This document shows positions 25,237 to 34,200 of a DNA stretch of 52,234 bases, one piece after another. This stretch comes from Verrucomicrobiaceae bacterium (GTDB taxonomy: Bacteria > Verrucomicrobiota > Verrucomicrobiia > Verrucomicrobiales > Verrucomicrobiaceae), in assembly GCA_021151605.1 (NCBI GenBank), contig JAGKWZ010000022.1, positions 1-52,234 of the forward strand, written 5' to 3'. Both the position numbers and the translations under genes were made by a program. The stretch's first letter is position 1, and the number at the start of each line of letters is the position of its first letter. Under the pieces are notes generated by a model. The model had not been told where the DNA came from. It saw only the letters and a program-made list of their open reading frames with translations, and did no database searches.

Positions 25237-25283
25237 CAATGACCGCGACTTTCGTGGTTCAAGCACGTTCACCAAACCCCGCC

Positions 25284-26216
25284 ATGACCATGAAAGCGCT
25301 TCTATCTCTCCTGTTGATAGTCACGCTGTCACGGGCGGCGCAAACGATGCCGCGTGCGTCCTACTACAAGGACGGTGAGATCCACATCACTGTGCTCGGC
25401 CAGCCAGATACGAAGCCGATCACGAGCGGTCACTGGGATTTCAAACCATCGTGGTCGATCATGGGCGATCATCTCGTATTCTTCCGCCGATTGAAGGACG
25501 ACCCGGAGGTGAACAACTGGATCACCGCGATGTGCATCATCAATACCGACGGCACCGGCTTTCACCACCTCAGCGACGGCACGTTCACCGACTTCAATCC
25601 CACCTGGACACGCGACGGCACGAACACGCCCGTGTGGAATCGCAAGGTGCCCGGCAAGCTCAGCTACCATATCATGGCGAGCAAGATCGGCGGCAAGCCA
25701 GGTGAGGAAATCCAGCTCACCGATCCGAGCTACCATGCGTGGGTTCATTCCACTGTGCGTGATGGTCGGCTCTTTGTTTCCGCCACGCTTCCAAAGCTCG
25801 GTCGCGGTTACTACCTCATGACGCCGAACCCGGGCGGTGAACCGAAATTCGAGCGCGTGACCTGTGAACTCGCGCCCCAAGGCATTCTCGACCGCATTAG
25901 CGTCTCGCCGAGCGAGACGAAGATCTGCTTCGAGTATCAATCCGGCTTCAAATACGAGTTCCCAGGGCGCACGCTCTACGTCGCCGACTTCGACGTGAAT
26001 ATGCGCACGATCACGAACATGAAGCCATTCGCGAACGCGGAGGCAAAAAAGGTGTGGTTTGCCTACCCTCGCTTCACGAAGGGCGAAACGTCCATCGTCT
26101 ATCACGCTGGCGGCAAACTCTTCCTCTACACGCTCGCGGATGGTTCCACGAAGCAGGTCTCCACCGCCGCAAAGGCCGACTACCGCTATCCGCATGGCGA
26201 GGCCACGCCGAATTGA
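25284..26216 (+). CDS. Secreted TolB/PD40-type beta-propeller protein
   Basis: ATG at 25284 (or 25290) gives about 310 residues with the signal peptide MKALLSLLLIVTLSRAAQT. The open frame extends to 25227, but that leader is not signal-like. WD40-like PD40 blades are seen as WDFKPSWSIMGDHLVFFRR, DFNPTWTRDGTNTPVW and SPSETKICFEYQS, as in TolB-type propellers and oligogalacturonide-lyase-like proteins. It is probably periplasmic, binding a polymer or processing oligosaccharide; no catalytic residues can be assigned. Confidence 0.72.
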   Translation: MTMKALLSLLLIVTLSRAAQTMPRASYYKDGEIHITVLGQPDTKPITSGHWDFKPSWSIMGDHLVFFRRLKDDPEVNNWITAMCIINTDGTGFHHLSDGTFTDFNPTWTRDGTNTPVWNRKVPGKLSYHIMASKIGGKPGEEIQLTDPSYHAWVHSTVRDGRLFVSATLPKLGRGYYLMTPNPGGEPKFERVTCELAPQGILDRISVSPSETKICFEYQSGFKYEFPGRTLYVADFDVNMRTITNMKPFANAEAKKVWFAYPRFTKGETSIVYHAGGKLFLYTLADGSTKQVSTAAKADYRYPHGEATPN

Positions 26217-26257
26217 GTCGTTCCCCATTTCGCCTATCTTCAACCCCCATTCTCCAC

Positions 26258-27490
26258 ATGAAAACCAACCGCATCATGCATAGCTTCGCTGCCTTTCTCC
26301 TGATTGCCACGGCGGCATTGCACGCCGAGGTGCCGACCAAGAAACTTGCTCACACACTACAGCCGTATGTCGATAGCAAGACGCTCGCGGGGGCGGTGGT
26401 GCTGGTGGCTGATCCTGACAAGGTGCTGGATGTTGAGGCGGTGGGTTTTGAAGATGTGGAGGCGAAGAAGCCGTTGCAGACGAACTCGATGTTCTGGATC
26501 GCCTCGCAGTCGAAGCCGATCACGGCAGCGGCGTTCATGATCCTCGTCGATGAGGGCAAGGTGAGTGTCGATGATCCGGTGGAGAAGTATTTGCCGGAGT
26601 TCAAAGGGCAGAGAGTGAACCTCAGCAGCGATCCGAAGAAGCCCGAACTCGTGGCTCCACGTCACCCCATCCTCGTGCGTGAGGTGCTCAGCCACACCAG
26701 CGGGCTTGATTTCAAATCGCCGATGGAAGCCCCGACGCTCGACTTGAAGCCGCTGGCCGAGCGTGTGCGCAGCTACGCGAAGATGGCGCTGCTCTTCCAA
26801 CCCGGCAGCAAATCCAAATACTCCAACGCGGGCATCAACACCGCAGGCCGCATCATCGAAGTGGTCAGTGGCATGAAGTATGAAACCTTCCTCGCCGAGC
26901 GGCTCTTCAAGCCTCTGGGCATAAATGACACGACCTTTTGGCCGAACCAAGAGCAGCAAGCCCGCCTCGCGAAATCCTATAAACCCAACGCGGCGAAGGA
27001 TGGTCTCGAAGAACTGCCCGTCGGCCAGCTTCTATACCCACTCGACAGCTGCAAGCGCTTCCCGATGCCCGCAGGCGGCCTGTTCTCGACGGCGAATGAC
27101 CTGTCGCTCTTTTACCGCATGATGGCGAACGGGGGCACCTTCAACGGCGTGCGCATCCTGTCCGAAAAAGCCGTGCAGACCGCAACCAGCGATCAATCAG
27201 GCGAGGCCAAATCAAACTATGGCTTCGGCTTCGGCACCGATGGCAAATCCTTCACGCACGGCGGCGCTTACGGCACGAACTCGCGCTACGACCGCGAGAA
27301 CAAGCTCGTCACCGTCTTCCTCGTGCAGCACGCTGGTTGGTCTGGCGATGGTAAAAACATCCTGCCCACCTTCCAAAAGGCCGCGACGGCTGCCTATGGT
27401 GTCAATGGCAAGACGAGTGCCCCAACTCTCGACATCGGCATCAACAGCGCTCCTGCCTCCGTATTGAAGCCCCAGCCTGCCGCGAAATGA
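26258..27490 (+). CDS. Secreted serine hydrolase (class C beta-lactamase/esterase family)
   Basis: The ATG at 26258 gives 410 residues with a signal peptide (MKTNRIMHSFAAFLLIATAALHAE). The active-site motifs of the penicillin-binding/beta-lactamase fold are present: S83-Q-S-K86 (SxxK), YSN in KYSNAGIN (YxN), and HGG in FTHGGAYGT (replacing KTG). The HxG variant and secreted context favour an esterase or D-amino-peptidase such as EstB over a true beta-lactamase. Its stop overlaps a small frame at 27487 (ATGA). Confidence 0.88.
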   Translation: MKTNRIMHSFAAFLLIATAALHAEVPTKKLAHTLQPYVDSKTLAGAVVLVADPDKVLDVEAVGFEDVEAKKPLQTNSMFWIASQSKPITAAAFMILVDEGKVSVDDPVEKYLPEFKGQRVNLSSDPKKPELVAPRHPILVREVLSHTSGLDFKSPMEAPTLDLKPLAERVRSYAKMALLFQPGSKSKYSNAGINTAGRIIEVVSGMKYETFLAERLFKPLGINDTTFWPNQEQQARLAKSYKPNAAKDGLEELPVGQLLYPLDSCKRFPMPAGGLFSTANDLSLFYRMMANGGTFNGVRILSEKAVQTATSDQSGEAKSNYGFGFGTDGKSFTHGGAYGTNSRYDRENKLVTVFLVQHAGWSGDGKNILPTFQKAATAAYGVNGKTSAPTLDIGINSAPASVLKPQPAAK

Positions 27491-27612
27491 AAACGCCACT
27501 ACTACTTCTCAGCGCCGCCAAGATGCAAGGAAACCTCGGCAAGCTCACGGTGATGCTCGATGCGCCTACCGCTGGTTTCGTGGTGTGTGGAATCACTCGC
27601 TTGTGGCCATGA
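27487..27612 (+). CDS. Possible 41-residue coupled peptide
   Basis: An ATG overlapping the upstream stop (ATGA at 27487-27490) opens a 41-codon frame starting MKTPLLLLSAAKMQGN and ending in TGA at 27610-27612, which overlaps the ATG of the DUF1592 gene. Overlaps at both ends would make it a translational bridge. It may also be chance, or the last trace of a deleted gene; there is no recognisable family. Confidence 0.25.
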   Translation: MKTPLLLLSAAKMQGNLGKLTVMLDAPTAGFVVCGITRLWP

Positions 27613-30191
27613 AGACTGCCTGCCTGCTCGCTTTGCTCCCGCTTTCGATTCTGCACAGCGCGTCGCAGGATCAGCCGAGTGCGGCGATGCATTCCTTGAT
27701 CGAGACGCATTGCATCGAGTGCCACGACAGCGAGACGAAGAAAGGCGGCCTCGATCTCACGGCGCTGAAGCTCGATGCAGCGGGCTTTGATGCATGGGTG
27801 CAGGTGCATGACCGTGTGCTCGCTGGCGACATGCCGCCGAAGAAAAAACCACGGCCTACGGCGAAGGAACTCGATGCAGCGATGGCATCTCTGTCGCAGC
27901 AACTCGTGGCGATGGACACTGCGCGTGAGCAGAGCGAAGGGCGCACGGGCTTGCGCAGGCTGAGCCGGGTGGAGTTTGAGAATACGCTACGCGAAGTGCT
28001 CGCGCTGCCGGCGCTGCGGGTGGCTCATGAGTTGCCGGCGGATGGGAAAGCGCATGGGTTTGATCGTTCGCCTGCCGCGCTGGACTTTTCCTTCGTGCAT
28101 CTGGCGAAGCATGTGGCTGCAGTGGATGCGGCGCTGAATGCGGCGACGCCGGCCTTTGTGGAGAAGCCGCCGGTGTTCACCTTTCGCTGGTATCCGTGGA
28201 GCACGACGGTGATCGGCACGCTCACGGGGTTCAAGGAGGCCATCGGTTTGATCGGCATGACGCGGGATGAGACGTTCTTCGCGAAGTCATCGCGCATCAC
28301 GGATGATGAGCCAAAGGCGACGGCGATCGGACTGTTCCGGCTGGGCGATGAATCGGCGCGGTATCGCGTGAGTCCGTTCGCTCCGGTGCTCGATGGCGTG
28401 CATCGCATCCGTGTGAGCGGCTACAGCTTCGCGTGGGATGGAAAGCAGGTGGTGCCGACGCAGGCGCATGGCGCGTTGAGTTTCGGCATTTTGGCCAAGG
28501 GGCTGAGCTTCGGCACGATGGATCTGCCGCCGAACAAGGCGGGCGCGGTGGAGTTGACCGCGTGGCTGGAGCGCGGCGGCGGCATGACGCCGGGCGTGCC
28601 GGACGAGCTGATGTTCACGCCGGAGACCTGCGAGCGTCTGCCGCACTACGCGCAGACCAAAAATGGCATCCGCGAGGACATGCACGGCCCGCCGCATCCG
28701 GCGCCGGGCGTGGCGATCGAGTGGATCGAAATCGAGGGGCCGCTGCATGAAACATGGCCGCCTGCGAGCCAGCGGGCGCTCTTTGGCGAACTGCCGGTGA
28801 GCGTGTGGAAGGCGGAGAGCGGCCTGCCGAAGCCGGTGCAGCAAATCTGGTCGCGTGGCCGCGCGGTCAACTCGCAGCCGAAGGACAACACCTACGGCAC
28901 GCGCAACGAAAAGCGGCCCGTGGTGCAAGTTGTGAGCAAGGCTCCGCATGAGGATGCGCGGCGGTTGCTCGCGAGCTTTCTGCGACGTGCGTTTCGTCGT
29001 CCGGTGAAGGATGCGGAGATCGCGAGGCACCTGGATGTTTTCAACAAGCGGTTGACGGCGGGCGATCCTTTTCAGGATGCGCTGAAGGAGGCGTATCGCG
29101 CGGCGCTCACCTCGCCGGAGTTCATGCTGCTGGGGAGCGACCTCGCATCGCGGCTGAGCTATTTTTTGTGGGCGGGGCCGCCGGATGAGGCACTCATCGC
29201 GCTGGCTGAGCGTGATGAACTGCGCAAGCCCGAGGTGCTGCGTGCGCAGGCCGAGAGGATGCTGCGCGATGCCAAGGCGCGGCGCTTCATCGAGAACTTC
29301 ACGGGTCAATGGCTGCGTCTGCGCGAGATCGATGCCACGCAGCCGGACAAGACGCTCTACCCGGAATTCACCGGGCTGCTGCAGGAGTCCATGGTGGCGG
29401 AGACGCGGGCGTTTTTCACCGAGCTGCTGAGCAAGGACCTCGGCGCGGTGCATTTCGTGAAGTCGGACTTCGCCATGCTGAATCAAACGCTCGCACGGCA
29501 CTATGGCATCGCCGACGTGGCGGGGCATGAACTGCGGCGTGTGAGCCTGCCGTCGGATGCGCTGCGCGGGCCGTTCCTCGCGCAGGCGAGCATTCACAAA
29601 ATCACCGCGAACGGTACCACCACCTCGCCCGTGCGGCGTGGTGCCTTCGTGCTGGAGCAAATCCTCGGCATCGTGCCGAAGCCGCCACCGCCAGGCGCGG
29701 GCAGCATCGAGCCGGACACGCGTGGCACCACGACCGTGCGTGAGCAGCTCGCGAAGCACAAAACGCTCGCCACCTGCGCAGGCTGCCATGCGCAGCTCGA
29801 CCCGTATGGCTTTGCGCTGGAGCGCTTCGATGTCACCGGCGCGTGGCGGGATCAATATCGCGCCAGTCATGCACGCGAGGACTTCAGCCGCATCGTGAAT
29901 GGTCGCGGCGTGTGGTATCACTACGACAAGCCGGTGGATGCCAGCGGCGAACTCGCGGATGGCCGCGCCTTCCACGACTACGCCGCGCTGCGCGACATGC
30001 TCGCCGCGGATGAACGCGGACTCGCGCGTGCCTTTGTGCAGCACCTCATCGTGTATGCGACGGGTGCGCCGGTGAGCTTTGCTGATCGTCGCGAAGTCGA
30101 ACGCATCCTCGACCGCTCCGAAGCCGCGCATTACGGCGTGCGCACCCTTTTGATGGAAGTCATCCTCAGCCCGCTCTTTGCCAAACCATGA
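27609..30191 (+). CDS. Secreted PSCyt1-DUF1587-DUF1595-DUF1592-DUF1588-DUF1585 cytochrome protein
   Basis: ATG at 27609 gives an 860-residue exported protein (signal MKTACLLALLPLSILHSAS). Domains: PSCyt1 with heme motif CIECH (35-39); DUF1587 (about 110-175, GLRRLSRVEFENTLREVLALP); DUF1595 (RRLLASFLRRAFRRPV); DUF1592 (SRLSYFLWAGPPDEALIALAERDEL); DUF1588 (RRGAFVLEQILGIVPKPPPPGAG); a second heme motif CAGCH; and DUF1585 at the end. These PSD-type proteins with a DUF1552 partner are a hallmark of Planctomycetes and Verrucomicrobia and are presumed periplasmic redox enzymes, but no reaction is proven. The stop overlaps the DUF1552 start. Confidence 0.93.
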   Translation: MKTACLLALLPLSILHSASQDQPSAAMHSLIETHCIECHDSETKKGGLDLTALKLDAAGFDAWVQVHDRVLAGDMPPKKKPRPTAKELDAAMASLSQQLVAMDTAREQSEGRTGLRRLSRVEFENTLREVLALPALRVAHELPADGKAHGFDRSPAALDFSFVHLAKHVAAVDAALNAATPAFVEKPPVFTFRWYPWSTTVIGTLTGFKEAIGLIGMTRDETFFAKSSRITDDEPKATAIGLFRLGDESARYRVSPFAPVLDGVHRIRVSGYSFAWDGKQVVPTQAHGALSFGILAKGLSFGTMDLPPNKAGAVELTAWLERGGGMTPGVPDELMFTPETCERLPHYAQTKNGIREDMHGPPHPAPGVAIEWIEIEGPLHETWPPASQRALFGELPVSVWKAESGLPKPVQQIWSRGRAVNSQPKDNTYGTRNEKRPVVQVVSKAPHEDARRLLASFLRRAFRRPVKDAEIARHLDVFNKRLTAGDPFQDALKEAYRAALTSPEFMLLGSDLASRLSYFLWAGPPDEALIALAERDELRKPEVLRAQAERMLRDAKARRFIENFTGQWLRLREIDATQPDKTLYPEFTGLLQESMVAETRAFFTELLSKDLGAVHFVKSDFAMLNQTLARHYGIADVAGHELRRVSLPSDALRGPFLAQASIHKITANGTTTSPVRRGAFVLEQILGIVPKPPPPGAGSIEPDTRGTTTVREQLAKHKTLATCAGCHAQLDPYGFALERFDVTGAWRDQYRASHAREDFSRIVNGRGVWYHYDKPVDASGELADGRAFHDYAALRDMLAADERGLARAFVQHLIVYATGAPVSFADRREVERILDRSEAAHYGVRTLLMEVILSPLFAKP

Positions 30192-31474
30192 ACATCTCCC
30201 TCCGCACCCCGCTGAACCGCCGCACGCTGCTGCGCGGCGCCGGAGCCACGCTGGCGCTGCCCTTTCTCGAATGCATGATGCCGCGCCTCGGTCATGCCGC
30301 AGCGCCGCAGCCGCCGCGACGCTTTGTCGGCATGATGACGAACATGGGCATCCTGCCGGAGTTCTTCTTCCCCACGCAGGCCGGGCGCGATTACGAAGCC
30401 ACGCCGTATCTCGACATCCTGAAGGCGCATCGCGAGCGCATGACCGTCCTCTCCGGCGTGTCGCTGCCCGGCGTGGATGGCGGGCACGAGGCGGAGAAAT
30501 GTTTCCTCACCGGCGCACCGGGCGCGAGCCGCGGCTCCTTCCGCAACAGCGTCTCGCTGGACCAGGTGATGGCGGAGAAAACCGGCAGCGCCACGCGCTT
30601 TCCATCGCTGCCAGTGATGATCGGCACGGGCAATCTGAGCCTCTCGTGGACACGCAGCGGCTCCATGATTCCGCCCATCACCAGTCCCGTCGCGCTGTAT
30701 CAGCAGCTCTTTGTCGAAGACACCGCCGAGGGCCGTGCAGAGTCCCTGCGCCGCCTCCAGCGCGACCGCAGCCTGCTCGATGGCATGAAGGATCAATTCA
30801 AAGCGCTGCAACAACGCGTCGGTGCGAATGACCGCGAGCGCCTCGACCAGTTCGCCACCGCCATTCGCGATCTCGAATCCAGCCTGGCCGCCAGCGAGAG
30901 CTGGGTGAACCGCCCGAAGCCGAAGACGACCACTGCGCCGCCGAAGGACATCGCCGACGTGAACGACTTCAAGGCCAACGCACGCGCCATGCTCGACCTC
31001 GTGCGCCTTGCGCTCGAGACCGACTCGACCCGCATCGTCACCGTTTGCCTTTCCACCGGCAATCTCACGCCCAAAGGCATCGCCGGAGTCAGCAGCGGCA
31101 CACACCCGCTTACACACCACGGCCGGCAGCCGGAAAAGATCGCCGAACTGCGCCGCATCGAGGAAGCGCACTTCCAGTCGCTCGCCGCCTTCTTCGACGG
31201 TCTCAGCGCGACCAACGAGCAGGACAAGCCCCTGCTCGACCACACCGCCTGCCTCTACGGCACCAACATGGGCAGCGCCAACGCCCACTCCAACGACAAC
31301 CTGCCCACGCTGCTCATCGGCGGCAACTTCAAGCACGTCGGGCACCTCGCCTTTGACAAAAAGAAAAACTACCCACTCTCCAATCTCTACGTCACCCTCC
31401 TCCAGCGCCTCGGCATCGAAGCTGGCACTTTCAGCAGCGGCACAAGCACCATGCGCGGGCTGGAGATGGCTTGA
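30188..31474 (+). CDS. DUF1552 secreted protein, partner of the DUF1592 cytochrome
   Basis: The 428-residue protein begins MNISLRTPLNRRTLLRGAGATLALPFLECMMP, a twin-arginine leader (NRRTLLRG). The body carries DUF1552 hallmarks: GMMTNMGILPEFFFP near the N-terminus, HEAEKCFLTG, SLDQVMAEKTG, and late YGTNMGSANAHSNDNLPTLLIGG. It is the obligate neighbour of DUF1592-type cytochromes and is related to the DUF1501/sulfatase-like fold. It overlaps the upstream gene by four bases (ATGA), so the two are made together and exported, this one folded via Tat. Substrate unknown. Confidence 0.92.
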   Translation: MNISLRTPLNRRTLLRGAGATLALPFLECMMPRLGHAAAPQPPRRFVGMMTNMGILPEFFFPTQAGRDYEATPYLDILKAHRERMTVLSGVSLPGVDGGHEAEKCFLTGAPGASRGSFRNSVSLDQVMAEKTGSATRFPSLPVMIGTGNLSLSWTRSGSMIPPITSPVALYQQLFVEDTAEGRAESLRRLQRDRSLLDGMKDQFKALQQRVGANDRERLDQFATAIRDLESSLAASESWVNRPKPKTTTAPPKDIADVNDFKANARAMLDLVRLALETDSTRIVTVCLSTGNLTPKGIAGVSSGTHPLTHHGRQPEKIAELRRIEEAHFQSLAAFFDGLSATNEQDKPLLDHTACLYGTNMGSANAHSNDNLPTLLIGGNFKHVGHLAFDKKKNYPLSNLYVTLLQRLGIEAGTFSSGTSTMRGLEMA

Positions 31475-31574
31475 ATGCACACGACAAGCCGCAACCGCTG
31501 TCACGGGTTCACTCCCCGAGCGATGCTGAAAGCGATTGCGCCATTCGACGCCAAGTCGCAACGATGCCTAAACC

Positions 31575-32489
31575 ATGAAACACATCCTCTTCCTTGCTAT
31601 CATCACCACGTCGCTACTCGCTCAAGAGCCGGAGCGCATCCGCGATGTCATTTACACAAAGCACGATGGCGTGGCTCTGACGATGGATGTCTTTAAGCCA
31701 ACGAACCCGAACGGCGCGGGCATCATCAAGATCGTGAGCGGCGGGTGGAAGTCGAATCACAAGGGCATCAGCGACGGCGGCTGGCCGAAGGCGGGCTACA
31801 CGACCTTCGTCGTCGTCCATGGCACGCAGCCGAGGTTTCAGGTCGAGGAGATCGTGGCCGATCTGAATCGCGCGGTGCGTTTTGTCCGTGCGAATGCCGC
31901 GTCCTATGGCGTGGACCCGCAAATGCTCGGCGTCACGGGCAGCAGCGCGGGTGGTCACCTCAGCCTGATGCTCGCGACGCGTGGCGGGCCGGGCGATGCG
32001 AAGGCGGCGGACCCGATTGATCGCGAAAGCAGCGCGGTGAATGCCGTCGCGTGCTTCTATCCGCCCACCGATTACCTGAACTGGTTCGAGCCCGGCGATA
32101 ACGCCGTCGGCATCGGCAAGCTCGAAGCCTACGCGGCTGCTTTTGGCCCCAAAGCAGCGACGCCGGAAGGCCGCGAGGCGCTCGGTCGCGAGCTGTCGTC
32201 GATCTACTGGGTGCACAAAGGTCAGCCACCCATCTTCATCGTGCATGGCGACGCCGATCCGCAGGTCTCCATCACGCAATCCGAGCGCTTTTTGAAACGC
32301 TGCCACGAAGTCGGCACCGTGTGCGAACTCGTCATCCGCCAGGGAGCCGGTCACGGTGGCTGGCAGGAGATGCCTCAGGACACGGAGCGCATGGTCGAGT
32401 GGTTTGATCTCCAATTCCTCGGCAAACAGCCTGCGAAGCCGTTTACGCTAAATGTTTCCTCACTGCCGAGCACGCCGGTGAAGAAGTGA
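31575..32489 (+). CDS. Secreted alpha/beta hydrolase (BD-FAE-like esterase)
   Basis: A 304-residue protein with a short signal peptide (MKHILFLAIITTSLLAQEPE). The nucleophile elbow is GVTGSSAGGHLS (Ser124), the oxyanion segment is IVSGGWKS, the acid lies in IVHGDADPQV and the His in GAGHGGW. This matches the dienelactone-hydrolase/BD-FAE group of acetyl- and feruloyl-esterases that remove ester decorations from plant polysaccharides. An intergenic stretch of 100 bases separates it from DUF1552. There is no downstream partner before the 21-bp array. Confidence 0.87.
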   Translation: MKHILFLAIITTSLLAQEPERIRDVIYTKHDGVALTMDVFKPTNPNGAGIIKIVSGGWKSNHKGISDGGWPKAGYTTFVVVHGTQPRFQVEEIVADLNRAVRFVRANAASYGVDPQMLGVTGSSAGGHLSLMLATRGGPGDAKAADPIDRESSAVNAVACFYPPTDYLNWFEPGDNAVGIGKLEAYAAAFGPKAATPEGREALGRELSSIYWVHKGQPPIFIVHGDADPQVSITQSERFLKRCHEVGTVCELVIRQGAGHGGWQEMPQDTERMVEWFDLQFLGKQPAKPFTLNVSSLPSTPVKK

Positions 32490-32645
32490 TCTAGCCTCAC
32501 GATCATCCAGCTCAGATCCCGATGGTCTAATTTTCTGGTAAAGCGAAGCCTTCATGTCCCGAGCAACTTCGGATTTTAGGGGCAAACTTCTGTTCTGTTT
32601 GGCTTAGACAGGATCCTTCTTACCCAGCCAAGCCTCGGACGTGGG

Positions 32646-32855
32646 GGCAATCGCTACTTGCTCCCGCCCGCTCATTCTCCGCCCGTCCCGGCCGATTGAG
32701 CGCTGCCCTCGGATGATTTGGGGACTTCCCCGAATCATTCTGCACTGCTCCCGAATGGCTGGGGATAGCCCCCCAATGAACCCGCGGTGCCCCCAAATCG
32801 CACTGCCAGCACTCCAAATCGCTTCCAGTCGCCAGAGAATCGCTCGCGGAAGGTG
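32646..32855. repeat. Degenerate tandem array with exact 21-bp period
   Basis: About ten units of exactly 21 bases lie in the gap between two convergent genes. The trinucleotide AAT recurs at 32649, 32733, 32754, 32775, 32796, 32817 and 32838, all in the same 21-base phase. Units tend to start CC-N-AAT and end GC-x-x. The unit at 32709 looks inverted (TGATTTGGGG complements CCCCGAATCA at 32728-32737 but for one base). The period equals seven codons and both strands stay open across it (+ 32641-32910; - 32620-32883), but no start or ribosome site is convincing. Not a CRISPR: units abut and diverge. The rest of 32490-32916 holds nothing recognisable. Confidence 0.6.
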
Positions 32856-32916
32856 CTTCCCGTGGCTTTCCGTGCGGGGTCATTCGTTGCCAAAAGCCGT
32901 TGAACGTTGAACCTGA

Positions 32917-33660
32917 CTAAGGCGGCACACTTTCCAAAAGCTGTGACCAGCGGGTGAAGAGCAAGTCGGCGTAAGTCTCTGAATCCACCTGATAAGCCCC
33001 CAGAGCGTATCCATCATTGGCTTCGACCAAGGCAGTCTGCCCGGAATCCAGAATTCCAAAATCGATGCCGTATCCCGCAGGGGCGGTCGTCGCATACGCC
33101 TCCAGCGCTGAGCGCACGACATCCATATCCAGGGCCAGCCGGGCATCTCCCGAATAATGGGCCACTGCCATCGACTGGTGGTGGATCACATAGACCCGGT
33201 ATTCAGCCAGCCAGCTCACGACCTCCGAACACCAGAGCTGCTCCTGACGGCTCACCCCGGACAGGTGGTAAAGGTCATTCGGGGAGGAAAATACCCGGCC
33301 GGTGAAGTGCTTTCGTCGCCCGGCAGGCTTGGCGAACACCTCCTCACCAGCCTCCAGACGGTTCTCGAGCTGGGGAATGGAACTCCTCCAGACGCGACGG
33401 TGGAAGAAGGGCTGGAGAGCCGGTGGAAAATCATCCACCAAGGGCGGCTCGATGCCCAGCATCCGCATCGCTCCATGCATCGAATCCATATCACCGCAGA
33501 TGAAGCAGTCTCGGGTGATGGGTAGCTGTCGCCGCTGGATCTGCTTGGCAAGATAAAGCTGAGTTTCCATGCCCCGCTGCTGGCATGCTTCGAGGACGAG
33601 CTGTTCTTCAGGGCCTAGACGGTTGTTCCCGGTTTGTTGGAGGAAGGCTCGGCGGAACAT
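32917..33660 (-). CDS. ATP-grasp protein (R2K/DUF4343-like)
   Basis: This 247-residue protein has ATP-grasp features. EEVFAKPAGRRKHFTGRVF holds the nucleotide-binding Lys, a middle strand region LWCSEVVSWLAEYRVYVIHHQSMAVAHYSG carries the E-x-R block, and GYGIDFGILDSGQTALVEANDGYALGAY carries the metal-binding D...E-x-N. That pattern is typical of the R2K clade (formerly DUF4343), predicted to ligate amino acids to peptides or proteins and often found in phage or conflict loci. It is followed upstream on the same strand by SUKH-like and DUF4303-like genes. Substrate unknown. Confidence 0.72.
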   Translation of the reverse strand: MFRRAFLQQTGNNRLGPEEQLVLEACQQRGMETQLYLAKQIQRRQLPITRDCFICGDMDSMHGAMRMLGIEPPLVDDFPPALQPFFHRRVWRSSIPQLENRLEAGEEVFAKPAGRRKHFTGRVFSSPNDLYHLSGVSRQEQLWCSEVVSWLAEYRVYVIHHQSMAVAHYSGDARLALDMDVVRSALEAYATTAPAGYGIDFGILDSGQTALVEANDGYALGAYQVDSETYADLLFTRWSQLLESVPP

Positions 33661-33706
33661 CGTGGTGTCGGCAAATCAATAGAACTGCGATTGCTCCTCA
33701 GAAAAC

Positions 33707-34150
33707 TCAGCTCTGTTTTGCGCTCTTCGCTTTTACCTCACGGCAGAGGTTATTGAAGAAGCGACATGCTTGCGCGTGCGTGTCTTGATCAAGCATGACG
33801 GGTGCCACCTGCGGATCACCACCGAGAACAAGTGGATGGGCGTAGTGGACCTCCTTTTGAAAATGCTCATAGGATGGCCCGGCTTCGTGCAAGCGAGCGA
33901 TGCCGGCTTCAAACTCCGCGATGCTGTCATAGCGCTCCTTCAGAAAATTTTGTTCGAGAGGAATCCAATCGACGGTGTAAAGACGGCCATCTGGCCCGAG
34001 GCACAAAGCATCGAGCCCCCACGAGCCCCAAGGCTCATAACCCGGCAGAAAGTTCGCGAAGTCGTAAAGCTCGGCAATGCGCGGCCGGTCTGACTCGGCG
34101 TAAATCCGGACGTATTCTTCACCAAGCCAGCCTTCGCGTTGTGTGGTCAT
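33707..34150 (-). CDS. SUKH/SMI1-like small protein
   Basis: A 147-residue soluble protein. The segment FANFLPGYEPWGSWGLDALCLGPDGRLYTVDWIPLEQNFLKERYDSIAEFEAGIARLHE (about 32-90) has the SUKH layout: an LPG-x-x-P-x-G turn, a beta strand with D-x-L-C-L, a D-G-x-x-Y-x-V-D strand and a C-terminal S-x-x-E-F-x helix. SUKH proteins are immunity factors for nuclease toxins in polymorphic toxin systems. The match is by eye. It lies between the ATP-grasp and DUF4303-like genes on the same strand, with gaps of 46 and 50 bases. Confidence 0.5.
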   Translation of the reverse strand: MTTQREGWLGEEYVRIYAESDRPRIAELYDFANFLPGYEPWGSWGLDALCLGPDGRLYTVDWIPLEQNFLKERYDSIAEFEAGIARLHEAGPSYEHFQKEVHYAHPLVLGGDPQVAPVMLDQDTHAQACRFFNNLCREVKAKSAKQS

Positions 34151-34200
34151 GTGTCGTATCTCAGTTCATTAATCCTGGGGATTAGACGCATGTTGTCTGG

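Noticed and set aside
24271..26243. Two long minus-strand frames opposite the sugar isomerase and propeller genes
   Set aside because: Arg/Ala/Glu-rich shadows; the plus-strand products show metal-site and blade motifs.
28287..30131. A long open frame opposite the DUF1592 gene
   Set aside because: It is Arg/His-rich with no family features, and the plus-strand gene has clear domains, a signal peptide and partner overlap. It is a high-GC antisense shadow.
30131..31561. A 476-codon frame opposite the DUF1552 gene
   Set aside because: Val/Gly/Ala-rich with no motif, and complementary to a well-supported Tat-exported protein.
32640..32860. CRISPR array
   Set aside because: The 21-base units abut each other and diverge; there are no conserved repeats separated by unique spacers, and no cas gene is in the window.
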